A stretch of 64,000 nt of DNA. Source: Dipteris shenzhenensis. Taxonomy: Eukaryota > Polypodiophyta > Polypodiopsida > Gleicheniales. The stretch is taken from the NCBI GenBank assembly GCA_047967505.1, contig CM106540.1; one strand, 5' to 3'. Of the stretch, positions 11,303 through 24,404 are shown piece by piece. Made by a program: the position numbers and the translations under genes. A model generated the notes under the pieces. It worked only from the letters and a program-made list of their open reading frames with translations. It had not been told where the DNA came from and did not search any database. Each line of letters opens with the position of its first letter. The first letter of the stretch is position 1.

Positions 11303-11699
11303 GGCGAATGTTAGAGGGGGCCAACACACATAGGATATGTGAAGTCAAAAGTGTTAGAGCCAATTAGATACAACGTAATGGCACTTACCGTTATGATGGG
11401 TAAAAATGATTATAAATGAGATTAGGACATTGTGGAATAAGATCTATGGAAGTAACAAAGGTTTGAGATTAGAACATAACAATATGATGAGAAGTAGAAG
11501 GATTTAGGCATTGAAAGTGCCTTGGATACATAGGAATGGTTTAGGGAAAGGTTTGGGAGGGGCTCACACCACTTTTAGTACTTTGCAAAATTTTCAAATT
11601 TTGGGAGGCAGTTAGCGCTAGTTAGCTAGAGTGGTTTATAGGGCATTGATGATGGGTAGGTAATTAGTTGCAATGTTAAGTGACAAGTAGTGTCTTTGG

Positions 11700-12815
11700 A
11701 ACAAACTGGTAGAGAAGTTAATTGGAGAAGATTTCAAACCTCGTTCATATTGGTAAGGTAATTTTTTTCCTTTGGAAGGTGCTACATTAGTGGATGCTAA
11801 TTCATAGATTAGCTTGTCCAAATGGGTGAATGTGTCTCCATTGTGACCGGTTTGTAGACTTTTAGTGGAAAGCATGAGGCATTTGTTCTGGGAATGCGTG
11901 GTGATGAGGGGTGTGTGGAAAAGGTTGGAGGATCGATTTGATGGGCTGGGTTGATGCTGAGATTCTGGTGTAAGTTGAGGTCTATGCTTTGTGGGAGATG
12001 GCGAAGATTTCACATCTACAATCGCATGTGTTTGCCATATCTGAGGCTATTTAAGATGTGTGGAAATAGGTGGCCTTTGAGAAGAGGTTCGGTTGAAGGA
12101 CTGCAATACAATGGTGGTTGCCTGCAACCTTGTTGAAAAGATTTTTATTGTGATTCTACGGAGAATTAAAGCCTATGGAGAGAAAAACTTAGCTTGACAT
12201 TTGTTAGTTGACGATAGTTTAGGTGTTGTGGGTTGCCTAGCAACATGGGCCATGGGTATTGAGCCCGTGTGTTGTTTCGTCCATCCTTTAGTGTGAATTT
12301 TTGTATATCTGGTTTTTTTGGGTCTCACTAGCAAGAGAAATTGGTAACAAAACTTAGGCAGGCATTAGGAAATCGGGAGGAAATCAAATCTGATGGCCAA
12401 GTTTCATCTAGGTACTAGATGGAGAATAGCATTGGAAGGACACACACGCGGCCTTCTGTCGACCCTCGTGGGCTATTGGCCATACATATGTGCATCAGTG
12501 CTTCTGGCAAGTTGGGATTCAAAAAATTAGACGGTCTTTGTCAAGACCATTCTAATAGTCTTTAGAGAATTTATAACCTTGCACCATGTAAAAGCGAACC
12601 TAGGAGATTTCAGCTGGCTCCTCCACAGTATAGACCTTTCGGTTAGTAGAAGTCTTCATCGAGCTTTGTGTATCCTTCGCTTAAAAGGGTTGTCCACCCT
12701 TGCTGTGCTCAGCGTGGGCCTAGGGTTGTTTGCCCACCTTAGAAGCTAATTTTTGTAAAAGGTCTTACTTCGGCTGACCACCCCTAATATTTAAAAAAAA
12801 ACGCTTTTTTGTTTT
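11700..12815 (+). pseudogene. LINE ORF2 C-terminal (zf-RVT type) fragment and 3' end
   Basis: Near 11870-11930 the plus strand reads MRHLFWECVVMRGVWKRLED, which matches the HLFW.C...R.vW signature of the zinc-binding region at the C-terminus of plant L1-type ORF2 proteins. Stops and frameshifts are frequent. The 3' end, near 12715-12802, reads GCCCACC...TTTTTGTAAAAGGTC...GACCACC followed by an A-run. That pattern recurs at the LINE ends near 20100 and 21970, so this is the 3' end of the same or a related family. Confidence 0.6.
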
Positions 12816-12887
12816 TGTTTTCCAAGAGCCGGTCAGCTTTTTTTAATTAAAAAATGATAAAATCCTTTGGAAATTGGAATCAACGAT

Positions 12888-13643
12888 CTAGATACTAGCA
12901 TAGCAATTTGACTCCCGTGGACTTTGGAATTGTAATGTGTGACGGTTTGAGAAGTGGAAGGCATAAGCGACCAACTGATCGTAGTTCACAGGGACAGGTA
13001 CAAGCGCAAACAGCTTTAGCTTTACTTTAAAATGCCAGTCTTGTACGAAGTGCAGCCAAGTGAACTTTGGATGACCGCTTTGCAAATCGGTAAGTTTCAG
13101 TATATTGCGGAAGAGAATTTAACGGAGAAGCAAGCAGGACCATGCCCATCTGCAATATCGAAAGGGAATCCCTTCTTGGACTCGTGGAAAACAACAATGA
13201 TGTCGGAAATTAGTGGAGTCCAAAATTAATCCCTCAAGTTTACGCAATATTGGCAGAACCGTAGAAGGGTGAAATAGAGTTCCTTGTCCGGATCGAGAAG
13301 GACAATAGATTCTTTCTGAAGTGATAATGTACATACATTGTTCACATGCGTGTGTACTACATTTGTTGGAACTTCTCACGTTGGGATGATTACCTATTCT
13401 TGAATTTCTCAAAAGGCTAGCTAGCGACAATATCATGGTTTTTAGGTGGTCCTTGGGTATAAAGAAGCAACACGATTTCAAAATTTGGACATAAATTAAT
13501 ACACGAACATATTCACCCCAAGAAGGGTATGACAACCTACAATCCAATTTGGAGCTTTTGTTAAGATGAAGCCCAATTTTTCTTTGTGATATTGTTAGCG
13601 TATCTTTAACAAACAGCGAACCATTAATTTTGTGTAACAGCAC
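12888..13643 (-). other. Unrecognised minus-strand open stretch
   Basis: Two minus-strand frames, 13119-13643 (174 codons) and 12888-13085, lie in the same reading frame with a stop between. I recognise no motif in them. A plus-strand frame at 13032-13229 overlaps, so either could be chance. No neighbour supports a function. Confidence 0.2.
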
Positions 13644-13721
13644 ACGGGCCTAAATTTCAAATCCACTTCGAAGGTAAAAGAATACTTATAGACCTTGTAG
13701 GGGGTAGACCTATCATCTGCT

Positions 13722-13978
13722 TTGGGATGGCTACCTCTTCACATATGTTTTGATATGCAAAGCAGAAGTACCTTGTCTTCAAATAGTGTTTCTTTTATAA
13801 GTCAAAATCTATCGCCTTTAATTATGACTACCTCTTCACATATGTTTCGATATGCAAAGCGGAAGTACCTTGTCTTCAATTAGTGCTTCACATGGTTGAA
13901 CGATCTCTTTCCCATGTTTTTGAAGGTTTCTTTTATAAGTCAAAATCTATTGCCTTTAATTTCTTTTATATAAAAAAG
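13722..13978. repeat. Local duplication, two diverged copies
   Basis: The block CTACCTCTTCACATATGTTT, ATATGCAAAGC, GAAGTACCTTGTCTTCAA, then TTTCTTTTATAAGTCAAAATC and GCCTTTAAT occurs twice, near 13728-13822 and 13827-13960. The second copy carries about 55 extra bases (CACATGGTTGAACG...). Non-coding. Confidence 0.8.
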
Positions 13979-14149
13979 AAGAGAAATTAAAGGTGAAGCA
14001 ATAATAGGTCTACACTTTCTCTCAAATCTAGGTGTCTATGTGACTATAGGGATGATTTATTTCATCTCATAAAGTACAACAAAGATAGGGTAAGCCTAAT
14101 ATCATCAACCCAATTTGAGTTTAAATACCAGCGGATTTATGAATTCCCA

Positions 14150-17100
14150 CATAGCTAAAAAAATTGCACCTCTAGCATATGGCCAACATGAAGCTAAAGT
14201 GGAGGAGAGGTGAGTGGCCTCCCCCAAAAAAACCATCCTCCAGCTTGACTTGATAAAGAACTTCACCATCAAAATTGATTTCTAGATTGTCGCTTCAACC
14301 TTCTGCCAAATCCCTGTGACACAGGGCAAGTCCACCGGAGGTACCTTAAGCTTCCACAACCTTCCCAACAGCAGGCACACCGGCGATATAGGGAGATGCT
14401 TTGCCAACCTACCCTAACTGGCAGCCACCACTAGTTCATAATCTTCCATAGCATAAAATTTGCCTTACTAGTTGAGCATAATTTCCATGTTTTCTTTAGC
14501 CTTTTTTGTCACCATGTGGTCCCTCTGCTCAAGGATCAGTTCTTGTTGAGATCAGGGATAAGAGAACTCCCTTGACTACGAACCCCATAAACAATTTTTG
14601 CTGAAATTTAATTTAACTTTTTTTTTCCCATGAGCCACTCATTGACTCGACCATCTGAGGACTAATGTAGTAGTGCTCTGGAATACGATCCATGACTGCA
14701 CAAATAAGATCTGACTCCCCTTAGTTGAGAGAGGATATTCTATAGATTACCTCATGTGGAAGCCAGTCTGCTTAATGCAGATCCCAAATATCCGCCCAGG
14801 TCCTAACACCTTTCTTGAATAGGCTTCTAGCTCTCAGAAGATCATGAAGGGGAAATGGCTCCATCTTAAATGCCAAACTCCACCAAATGGACTTTGCTAA
14901 ACTAGCAACCCTTTCTTGAATAGGCTTCTAGCTCTTGAAAGGTCATGAAGGGGAAATAGCTCCATCTTGAATGCCAAACTCCACAAATGGACTTTGCTAA
15001 ACTAGCAACCCATCTCAACCCCAGTCAGTCCTTCCAGACGAAGCATGCAAGGCATTCCTTCCAACCTACAAACATTCCTGCAATCAAATTGGATCCCACC
15101 ACCTTTAGTGGGAATCCAAAGCATAACCTTTCGTACTAGCCAAGAGCCTGTAGCTTTATATTTGTGTTTGTTTTATGAAGTTTTTGGTCACCTCAACCCA
15201 ATATGGGGACTTGCTATGAAATAGGTCCATTTGCCCATGAGTGCCAAATTCATGTGCCTCATGTCAGGGAGCATGTAGTGCATATGACGCATGTCTCTTC
15301 TTCTGCCCAAAAAAAGGCTCATAATAATCTTTCAATCTCCAACCATTGGCATGTTGCAAAGTGCCAAACTATTACAATGTAGATGGTAGCCCAAGATAGA
15401 ATGTGTTGGATAACCAGGGTCCTGGCGTTCCACCCCAGACAAAAACCATGCCAAGGTTTGAGCTTGGATTTAATCTTATGGAAGAGCCGATTGAATATTT
15501 GGTGCAATGTTACCCCGATGCCAATGGGAGCACCTAGGTATCTTATGATTTCACCCCTTTTACTGATCTAAAGTTGTCTATTTTTTAGTTAATCAAGGAG
15601 TGAATCATCCTTTGTTCTAATGATAATGGTTTTTTACTATCTACACTAGGAGCCTAAATCTGTATAGAATAAATCCATGATCTTGAGCATATTATTAACA
15701 CTTTGCCTATCCTCAATTGTGAAGATAATCATATAATCTACAAGAGTTAGGTGCTGAACTACTTTCCTTAGGGGAGACGGACTCCTTGGAGGGACCCATT
15801 GGCACTCTTAATCCTATGTATCAATGGCACAGTACCAAAATTATGAAAAGAAGGGGGGGCAGGGGGCAGCCTTGGTGAATAGAGTGCTTGAGCTCAAAGC
15901 ACCCCACACTACCACCATTCATGTAGAGAATCATTGAGGCATTATCAAACAAGACTGCCACCATCTTGATAAAAGCTTCACCAAATCGTAGTTTTCTCAA
16001 CACAGTAAGCAAGTAATCCCAGCACACTCTATCGTATGCCTTACCAAGCTCTACACAAAAGAGCATAACTTTGTGACTAGTGTTTTAGGCATGATCCAAC
16101 ATTGTGGAGACATATAGGATGTAGAATGTTGTCAAAAATTTCTCATCCCTTGATAAAGCCACACTATTCGTCGTCCACTACTAATATAAGTACTTCTTGC
16201 ACTCGGATGGCTAAGGCTTTAGCTAAGATTTTGTACGAAGTCTTGAGCATGGTTATGGATCACCAGTCTCGCCATCTTTCACCCTGCAGACTTGCTTGGG
16301 AAAGAGCTTGAGTAGGCTTGCATTCACATCTGCTGACAAAAAGCCCCTGGCAATTGCGGCACCACATTGGCCATATCTGCATAGTCCCGCCCAAGGATAT
16401 CCCAGAATTCTTTAAAGAATTTTGTGGTTAATTCGCCTAGTCTAGGGAATTTGTCATTGGATATTGCATTGAGGGCCTCACCTAGCTCCTTGATTGTGAA
16501 ATGTCTACCAAGCAAGCACCTGTGATACTCAGAAATCTGCGAGTGTAGACCATCAAGTAGATCTTCAAGGGAGGACTACCACTCCACATCTTGAACAGTG
16601 TTTTCACCCATTATTAAACTTAGCTCTCTACGAAATGTATCGACACCATGACAAAATTTTGTAATAGGTTGCCCTAGGAGTCCACCACCCTCTCCATAGT
16701 TTCTCTCTCTTGCTTTCTATTGATGGTTTGAAAGAATAACAATTTTAGGTAGTCCCCGATTTCTAGCCACCATAAGTACCGACTACGAAGCCTTGCATTC
16801 TCTGCCTCTTCTATCTCCATTGCTTGGATGGCAACTTCTGTCTCAACTAAAAGTGTAGATAGATAGGCTAGCTATGGCTGCTCTTAGTGATTTTTTGACA
16901 TCTGGTAGACCTTTCGTTGCTTCCTCCCTAGCATGTATGTGCTCCCAATCCCAATCTTTAGCTTTACTATGAATCTTTTCAATGGCAGTATCCCATCTTG
17001 TACACAGCTCCAAGCCGTCACGAGCGTCCTTTGCCCACTCACTTTTGATTAGCTTGTAGAAATTTATGGACAAAAGGTGAGATTTGTTGAAGGGACATCA

Positions 17101-18060
17101 ACTAGTTCCATCCTTGGCACCAGAATGCATAAACTCCATGTAATCACGATGTGATCTGAGAGACCCGTATGAACCAAGCACTCGTCCTTGATAGGACCCT
17201 GCATCCACCACCCTTCCTCTAAGGCATAAAACCTGTCAAGTTGACCCAAGTGGAATTGAGTGCCTAATCGACCATGTAAATCCACCAAGTTCTTGCTGAT
17301 CAAATTGTAAGCAATCAACTAAACCTTTTCTCATGATTAGTTCATCCCAAGCTTCACGTTCGTGGATGAAGATTGCTAACGAAACATGAGATCTATCCTT
17401 AGAGCCCTCTATGCAATTCCAATCTTCCTCTATAAGCCATTATTCTCCCTCCAGCTTCGACTTCTATAGTGACTAGCATTCCTTCTTTCTTGAGACATAT
17501 TGGGGGGTACACACATGCAAGCTAAATTTGCATTCCATCCAAGAAGACTAAAGCAATCACCACACATCTTTCCTCATCCCTAAAGACTTCACTGGCCTTG
17601 AGTGACTTATGCACCAAGATTGATGAGCCTCCCTTCCCTTTGTTGGGGTGATTAACAAAGACATCGAAATCGAACTTCTTGCATGCAAACCAAAAATCAT
17701 CATGGACTCCACATTCAATCTCTTATGGTAAGACTACATTCATTTTTCTCCTCCTGACAACGATCACCAAGCAACCGTTCTGCTTAACCTCCCCAGAACA
17801 TCCTCGGACATTCCATATCAAAATAGACAACCTACCTCTACTATCGCCATGCATATCAGTCTGTGGTTGTTTTTCAAGCATCCTTAAAGAAATCAAATCT
17901 ATTCTCTCTGGCATGCCCCACGGTCCTTTCCACCTCCTTAATCCTTTTGGTAAAACTATGAGCTGCGAACACTTTAGGACTTTAGTTTGGTTTGCTCTAT
18001 TGATATTCTTCCACCTTCTTCTCCTCAAGCATCCTCTTCTTATTATCAATATCTAGACAC
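14150..18060 (-). pseudogene. L1-type LINE ORF2 (endonuclease and reverse transcriptase)
   Basis: On the minus strand, from high to low coordinates, the pieces follow the standard LINE ORF2 order. ILIWNVRGCSG (near 17805) is the start of the apurinic endonuclease. A GLSDH block (near 17150) is the SDH motif of its catalytic end. The RT begins with ELGEALNAISNDKFPRLGE (near 16460). Motif A, ELGKAYDRVCWDYL, lies near 16030-16060 and motif B, HQGCPLPPLLF, near 15850. C-terminal segments (SWLVRKVMLWIPTKGGG near 15100) run down to about 14200. Many stops and frameshifts make it non-functional. Motif C was not found cleanly. Confidence 0.8.
14810..15009 (-). repeat. 101 bp tandem duplication inside the LINE ORF2
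   Basis: The unit CTTTCTTGAATAGGCTTCTA...ACTTTGCTAAACTAGCAACC occurs twice with a period of about 101 bases and a few differences. It adds a non-multiple of three to the ORF2 frame, so it postdates loss of function or caused it. Confidence 0.85.
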
Positions 18061-19010
18061 TCCTCTTCTTTGACTATGCTGCATGCACCACACCCTGTGG
18101 TTGAGAGCTCTCACCTACCTTATCGACCAAAATAGACAATTCTTTGCAGTCTCATTACCCACACTAAGGGGGCATCATTGGCTTGCATGAGATCTGATGA
18201 GGCCTTTGTCCTACCCATTCTACCACCATCTTCCAGCCCTCCGTATACAACAACAGTGGGGAGGGTTCTTCTGTGGGTATCACCATTTCCATTGGTAGGT
18301 TGAGTGACAACATTTACATTATTTGGAGGACTTGTTGGATTCTCACCATCATCCTTGACCAAATATCCACAACTCGATCCTTTCCCATGAGCCAAGGCAC
18401 TATTCGCCGGCTTTTCTGGACATGAACTTTCAAAATCATCGATTTCTTACAAACAAAACACAAGCAAAACATGCATCCAGAAAATATATGAGCTTAACTG
18501 GCTGAGCCAGAGTGACGGTCATCACTAAGACCACGTGTAAATAAAACCTTAATGAAGTCTAGAGTCGATTAGGCATGGTCCCAAAGTATCCAAGCTCTTT
18601 TCCTGTGAAGAGGAGATCCAAGGGAAGCTGAGATAAACAAAACTTTGCCAAGGGAAGATGCAAGATCCTCAAGGGAGTCTCCTAGCTAGGAAGGGAGGTG
18701 TGGAAACTCCACCCATATAGGGCAATCATGGTATAGCAATTCATCGATGGAGAAGGAGGCACTCTAGGGAATAGCCAGTACTACCATGGCCAAAAAGACA
18801 AAGGGTCTACACAGCATGTCATTGCAAAATGCTTTCGAGACACACTTGATGAGGAAGAAGCCTTTCTTGAGGAATTTTGTAGTATATGCATCTAAGTGAT
18901 GGGTGCTTTTTCCCAAGTTTCATACCAACCTTTTCTGTCCAGTTCTCTGCCTCATCACTTGAAATCTGCTTGTAGCCCCTCTATCTCCAGTGGAGAGAAC
19001 CTAGCTCATA
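18060..19010 (-). pseudogene. L1-type LINE ORF1 (DUF4283-like with zinc knuckle)
   Basis: Directly upstream of ORF2 on the minus strand. Near 18900-18600 a degenerate frame gives FLKKGFFLIKC, RPFVFL, PIWVEFPHLPS and SSLGKVLF, the pattern of the DUF4283-type RNA-binding domain found in plant LINE ORF1 proteins. Near 18440-18400 a CFVCKK...SSCPEK stretch looks like a CCHC zinc knuckle whose histidine is lost (Asp in that place). A low-complexity Pro/Asn/Thr-rich tail (18120-18395) follows. This order, domain then knuckle then tail then endonuclease, supports one LINE of about 5 kb in minus orientation. Confidence 0.6.
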
Positions 19011-20333
19011 GTTTGTGCACCAAGATTTGCGCATAGGATGGAGAACCAAGAGAATCTCCTCATCTAATTTTGAGGCTCCACCTTCAGCCTCCATCAAGGC
19101 ATTGTCACCATCACCTATACTACTCATCTCCTACTTAGCAAGGGGTGGATCTACAAGCATGCGCTTATTAGGGGAAGTGCTCCCCCCCACTCCATCTGTG
19201 CGCTACATGTCAACCATGAACTAGAACTAGCTCACTAGGTCCTCTCAACCCTCTATCCCATTTTGGGCAATACTAGTCAACAACACTGACTTGATTTAGC
19301 TAGTTGATGTGCTTGGCTTTGGAGGGTCCAAATGATAAGTATGGATTATGATTTGTGACATTGCGTGGCATTTGGAACCAAGCTCTACATGTAACTCTCA
19401 TATCTTGAACCAATTGTTTTGTGATAATAGGAAGCTTCTCAATCAGATGTCCTTGTATGCATGCTATCCTAGTAGTTTTTCCCTATGGCCTTGGTGATGA
19501 TTGGAGACTCTGTTTGGGTCTAAGGGATATTGGTAACCCCTACAAGAATCGTATCCTATTAGATATTATTCATATATGTATTTTCTTAATATAGGGAACC
19601 CTTACAAAAACTGTACCCTACTACTATCTCACTACTATATTCTACATTTATGAATTTTTAGGACGTGAAAAGAATCTCCCTTGTGTATGGCAAACCCCTA
19701 TTTTAATAAAACCATTTGAATTGAAATGAGAGTCAATCCCTTGTAAGTTGGGTGACAATAAGCTAGGGTTAACATAAGCACAATGACTTTCTTGCCTCTT
19801 TTCTCTTTGTAATTGTTGAAGTCCAACTTTTGATTATCACATTGGTGGATTTGTTTAGAGTTTTATGCTTGCATAGAGCATTCTATTAGAGAATAAGGAG
19901 AACTTTCCTTGAGAGTTACATTAGAGAGTCAGTTCTAATCTCCCTTGTTAAAGGGTAGTTGACAAACCTTGGATCTTGGGATGGAAGCCTCGTGTGATCA
20001 CCCATGGTATCCTGTCCATTGGGCATCATATGTAGGAGCTTTGCTCTATGCTTTTCTTTCTGAGCGTAGGCCATAGGTGTGATCTCTTGATTGTCGGCCA
20101 ATTTTTGTAGTGGTCCTTTCTTTTTTGAGGCCTGACCAATTCTTTTAATATAATCGGCTTGTTTAGTAAAAAAAGTGAGTTTTGTAGCTCTTGTTTTCCA
20201 AAGAGAAAGCTAGATTGATACATCCTACTATAAATTAAGAAAAATTTTGACATTAAGATCCCTTGAAGTGGAGCAATCTAGTGAAAAAATCACTACTACA
20301 ATTTGATCATGAAAGACATTATTTTAGACTCGC
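19011..20333. other. Spacer with a probable LINE 3' end near 19900-20170
   Basis: From 19011 to about 19260 this is likely the LINE 5' region. From 19300 to 19880 I see only AT-rich sequence with a partial internal duplication (GGGAACCCTTACAAAAACTGTACCC resembling GGTAACCCCTACAAGAATCGTATCC). Near 20060-20160 the plus strand has TTTTTGTAGTGGTCC...GACCAATTCTTTTAATATAATCGGC, which resembles the LINE 3' end near 21970-22035. Confidence 0.45.
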
Positions 20334-20339
20334 TAAAAG

Positions 20340-20586
20340 GCTGGGGGGGTCACTATGTATAAACCCTCTATATCACGTGCATTCAAGGCCTATTTTTAAA
20401 ATCCCTTATCTGTAATTTTTTCATTAATAAAATGTACCCCTTTTCTATACAAATCTGTAAATTTTTTCCAAAACTATTTTAAATAGTCCCTTATGTATAT
20501 TTATTTTTGTAAATTTTAGAAATAAAAAATATCCTTATGTTGAACTCACGTGATAGGGTTACATATCATGAGTGACCCCCCCGAGC
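20340..20586. mobile_element. 247 bp TIR element (MITE-like), copy 1
   Basis: The element begins GCTGGGGGGGTCACT and ends AGTGACCCCCCCGAGC, giving inverted termini of about 40 bp with mismatches; each terminus contains CACGTG. It is flanked by TAAAAG on both sides (20334-20339 and 20587-20592). A CTAAAAG reading is also possible. The interior is AT-rich and non-coding. The second copy, at 34742-34989, is about 90% alike by eye. The flanking duplications differ between copies, which shows two independent insertions. The superfamily is undetermined, because a 6-7 bp duplication is not diagnostic. Confidence 0.9.
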
Positions 20587-21043
20587 TAAAAGGGTGATTT
20601 GAATAAATTATAAAATTCCATAACGTGAATGCAAAAAATCTAGGAAGAACTATGTTGCATTGATTCTCTTGAATTTACTGAAATACAAAAAAAAAAGATA
20701 AAATACATGAATTTTAAGTTTTATAAACTTTATTTTATGAATAGAGCAAGAAATAAAGCTTGATAATGAGGAAAATTTTGGAAAATTAATGATATCGCTG
20801 TGAATTTTGTTCAAATTTTACCCCCTCATCAAATCATTGGGCTCATTTCCAAGGACACTTATTGCCCTATTGAGATCTATAGAATAGCCATGCTTACAAA
20901 TTGCTAGCTTTAGTTTATTACTACCAGCATTTTGATTAAACATATAATTTTTCATTTCTTCCATTGACTGAAATTGGAAAGTATGAAGTTTCAAGGTCTG
21001 TGACCAATTGCTTTTACATCCAATTATTATGCATGCCATAACT

Positions 21044-21100
21044 ATCCTTGTCTAATTTAATAATGGCCATATCCTTGTCTAATTTAATAATGGCCATTAT
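21044..21100. repeat. 25 bp tandem duplication
   Basis: ATCCTTGTCTAATTTAATAATGGCCAT is present twice, directly adjacent. Non-coding. Confidence 0.85.
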
Positions 21101-21119
21101 TATTTTCTTGATGAAGCTT

Positions 21120-22055
21120 CAACTTTGTATGTTTAAATGTTCTCTCTTGGAGAAAGACTCACGAAAGGTGAAAGAGACCTTCTCTAAGCAGTCATTGATA
21201 GAATCCTTGAGGAGTGGCCATCGAACTTGCAGAGGAACAATGACAACAAGATTGCATTCTGGGCAACGGGCAAAATAAGCCTTGCAAAAATGTTCGTCAG
21301 GATCATGTACAAGAGAATGATGGGTAATGTGTCCACGTTGCATGACCTCAACAGGAAATGGAAACTTATGCGATCTCAAGGGTGGTGGAAGAAAAGATTC
21401 CATGGGGTCTGGAGACAGTGCAAAGCAGGCAAGGTCAGTTTCCTCGTTTGGAAGACCCTCCACCAGTGACTACCATTAAGGGCGCACCTGGCAAAAATTC
21501 TATTGGTGAACCCGTTCTGTCCCCTCTGCAACAAATCTCGAAAAAACATGCGTCACCTAATGTGGACCTGTTAGATAACCCAAGAAGCGTGGAGAAAAGC
21601 TAAGAGAGTAGTGAGAAAAGCAGCTGTGATGGGGTAGTTTTACCTTGGCATGCGTTGGCAGTGGGTCCTCCTTGGAGACACCCACGAACTCCCCTCCATG
21701 CTAGAAGCCTACTAGCTGTACCCTTCAGGCAGCAGTATCCATGGCGATTTGGGATACCCGCAATCCAATATTCTTCCGGGAAAACCTCTTGATAGGGTGG
21801 AGAGAGTCAAGAATCCTTTCCCTAACCAAAATAATCTCAGAGACCTCAGCTGGCTACTCATTAAAAAAGACCCGGTGGTCAGTAGGACCCTCCTAGAAAT
21901 CAAAGCTTGTATGGATTGATGGCTAGGCGCTACGTGCAGCGTAGGCTTAGGGTGATTGCCCATTTTGAGCCATCTTTTGTAATTGGTCTATTAGGACTAA
22001 CCACCCTCCTTTTTTGTTTAATATATTCGGCATTTTCTTTTTCTTTTTAAAAAAT
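21120..22055 (+). pseudogene. LINE ORF2 C-terminus (zf-RVT) and 3' end
   Basis: The plus strand gives GVWRQCKAGKVSFLVWKTLH (near 21408-21466), the KV.FLvWk.lh signature of the plant zf-RVT domain. It is followed in other frames by FCPLCNKS (near 21520) and MRHLMWTC (near 21550), the metal-binding cysteines and histidine. Downstream, RDLSWLLIKKDP and the 3' end GCCCATTTTGAGCC...TTTTGTAATTGGTC...ACCACCC match the LINE end near 12715-12780. The upstream RT is missing, so this is a 5'-truncated copy with several stops. Confidence 0.72.
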
Positions 22056-22229
22056 GTTCTCTCTTGTAAAGGACTCTATACTCAAAGGTAAGGTATCATC
22101 CTTGAAGCTAGTAAAATACTAGATGCTAAGGATTTATAGATTAATACTCTTGGCAGGTAGACATTAATGGAGATGTTAACTTTCAACTCTTTGGAAGTAA
22201 TGTTTGAAATAAGTATAATTAATCCAAAA

Positions 22230-22240
22230 GCGAGCGAGCG

Positions 22241-22300
<60 letters not shown>
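22230..22300. repeat. (GCGA)n-(GA)n microsatellite
   Basis: About four GCGA units pass into about 28 GA units. A simple repeat. Confidence 0.97.
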
Positions 22301-22305
<5 letters not shown>

Positions 22306-23884
22306 GCCTTTGCTATGGGATTAGAAACTAGTTAATGAGACTTGTTCTTCCCTTGCATTCAACTTATTTTGCTAGCGAAACTAATGTCTAATGAGATTAT
22401 TCTTTGAACTTCTTCACAGTCGTACTATTTCTTATCATGCATATCTAGCATTTTAATATTTATATGGCCTCGTAAGAAATCAAGAGTAACAAAATGCAAG
22501 TTTTATTCAGCCTTGTAATATTTTAATATTTATATGGCCTTGTAAGCAATGAAAAGAAACAAAATGCAAGTTTGCATGTGCCTTCTAGGTTTGTAACAAG
22601 GAACACCATTACCACAACAAAAGGTACTTCTTGAGATGTGATGCCACATTTCAACCTTCAATTATCATATATAATGGGTGTACCCATCAACATGTGACAA
22701 CATCTTACAAATCCTAAGATTCCTTTTTGCCATCTCTTATTGATTGCCCCACTATTAATTCGTTTTCTTCTCTTTCTTAAGAAAATAGTAAGCTCAATGA
22801 CAACATTTCACATGACTATCATAAAAGGGATTCATTTCTTATAAAAGGGTAGGATTGCAAATCATGTTAAATTCAAATGTGGCAATCGTTACATAGTCTT
22901 GAACCCTTGACTGTATTATCAAATGATATTTAACCTTTCCTAAGATAAGTTCCCCTTTTGAAAATTTTGATGCATCATCACCTACAAGTTGTATTTTCAT
23001 ATGATATAACTTTTCAGATAGTTAAAAAGGCCCCAAAAAGCCAATGCATAATGTAAATCAGATTTGAGAAGCAATACATACAATAGAGTATAGATGAGTT
23101 TTTAACGTAATATAGATCAAATTTTCAATTTCACCGATTTGCAAATCATCTTTTGCTAAAATAGGAGTTCAATAATAGTAGGACATAATTCAACCATGGT
23201 CCTTTATAAAATTTTACAAATATCAATTTACATAGAAAAAAGAATACCACCAATGAAATATTGCAAGGAATTCCAAGGCTTATGTTTATTTTCTCCTATA
23301 GTAATGCTCCAATCCTTCTTTGTAAATATTTTCCATTCCCTTTAAATGCAAAATAGTAAAACATTGATAGAATGTGTAAGACATATTATCATTAAAACAT
23401 ATTGACATATTGACTTTTTCTTTTGCCTTCATCTTCAAATATAAACACGTAAAACACTGATAGAGTGTGTAAGACACATAGTCATTAAGGTTGTATAACA
23501 ATCTTTTAGCTAAATGTTGGTTTAGCATCATAAAACATAAGAAATATTCATGCGTGATTCATATGTAGAGAGGATATTAATATTGCAAAAAGGGAAGTGA
23601 GACCTTACATATATGACCATAGAAGAGTACAAAAGTTTTTCCATTAAGATTGTTCCACTTGTAGGTGAGACTTGGCTCAGTCACCCATGTTACTTAGCCA
23701 AAAGAGTAAAACATTGATAGAATATGTAAGACACATAGTCATTAAGGATGTATAACAATCTTTAGCTACATTTTGGTTTAGCCTCATGAAACATAAGCAA
23801 TACTCATCCATGATTCATATGTAAAGAGGACATGAATATTGCAAAAAGGGCAGTGAGAACTTATATCTATGACCATAGAAGAAC
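22301..23884. repeat. AT-rich spacer with several short duplications
   Basis: No gene seen. ATTTTAATATTTATATGGCC..GTAA with ACAAAATGCAAGTTT is duplicated (22450-22505 and 22516-22573). A block with AGTAAAACATTGATAGAATGTGTAAGACA and CATAGTCATTAAGG..TGTATAACAATCTTT occurs in three versions near 23355, 23447 and 23706. A second block, GGAAGTGAGACCTTACATATATGACCATAGAAGA (near 23590), recurs near 23850. Confidence 0.7.
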
Positions 23885-24319
23885 ACAAAAGTTGTTCCAT
23901 AAAGATTGTTCCACTTGTAGGTGAGACTTGGCTCAATCACTAATGGTTTCTTAGCCAAACAGTGTAAGCATTAAATGTTTCCCTAGGCATGACTACATAT
24001 TCTAATTTTATTGGGGTGAACAAAGGAGGGTATATTGCTTGGGAAATCTTGAGCCACAAATCAAAATAAGAAATCATAAGCACTGATATTGATAATCATG
24101 TAGAAATATTTATAGTGATATGAACCAATTATAATATATGGCTTTGCCCACGATTTGATCCTTTAGGCAAACTTTGCATAGAGGGTGCACTACTAGGAGA
24201 ACTTGTATATAACGTAAATTCAAGGGGTAATATTTAAAACCTTACTTGCATGTGGGTCCTACAGTCCTTTCCTTTTATTAAAAAGTTAAAAAAAAGATTT
24301 TGTGAATTGAAAAACCCCT

Positions 24320-24403
<84 letters not shown>
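23885..24403. repeat. Duplicated block A with (CT)n(AC)n microsatellite
   Basis: The block runs from GTTGTTCCATAAAGATTGTTCC through TATGGCTTTGCCCACGATTTG to a (CT)n run (24322-24350) joined to an (AC)n run (24351-24403). Nearly the same order recurs at 25590-26191, including the microsatellite, so the repeat travelled as part of a larger unit. Non-coding. Confidence 0.88.
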
Positions 24404-24404
<1 letters not shown>

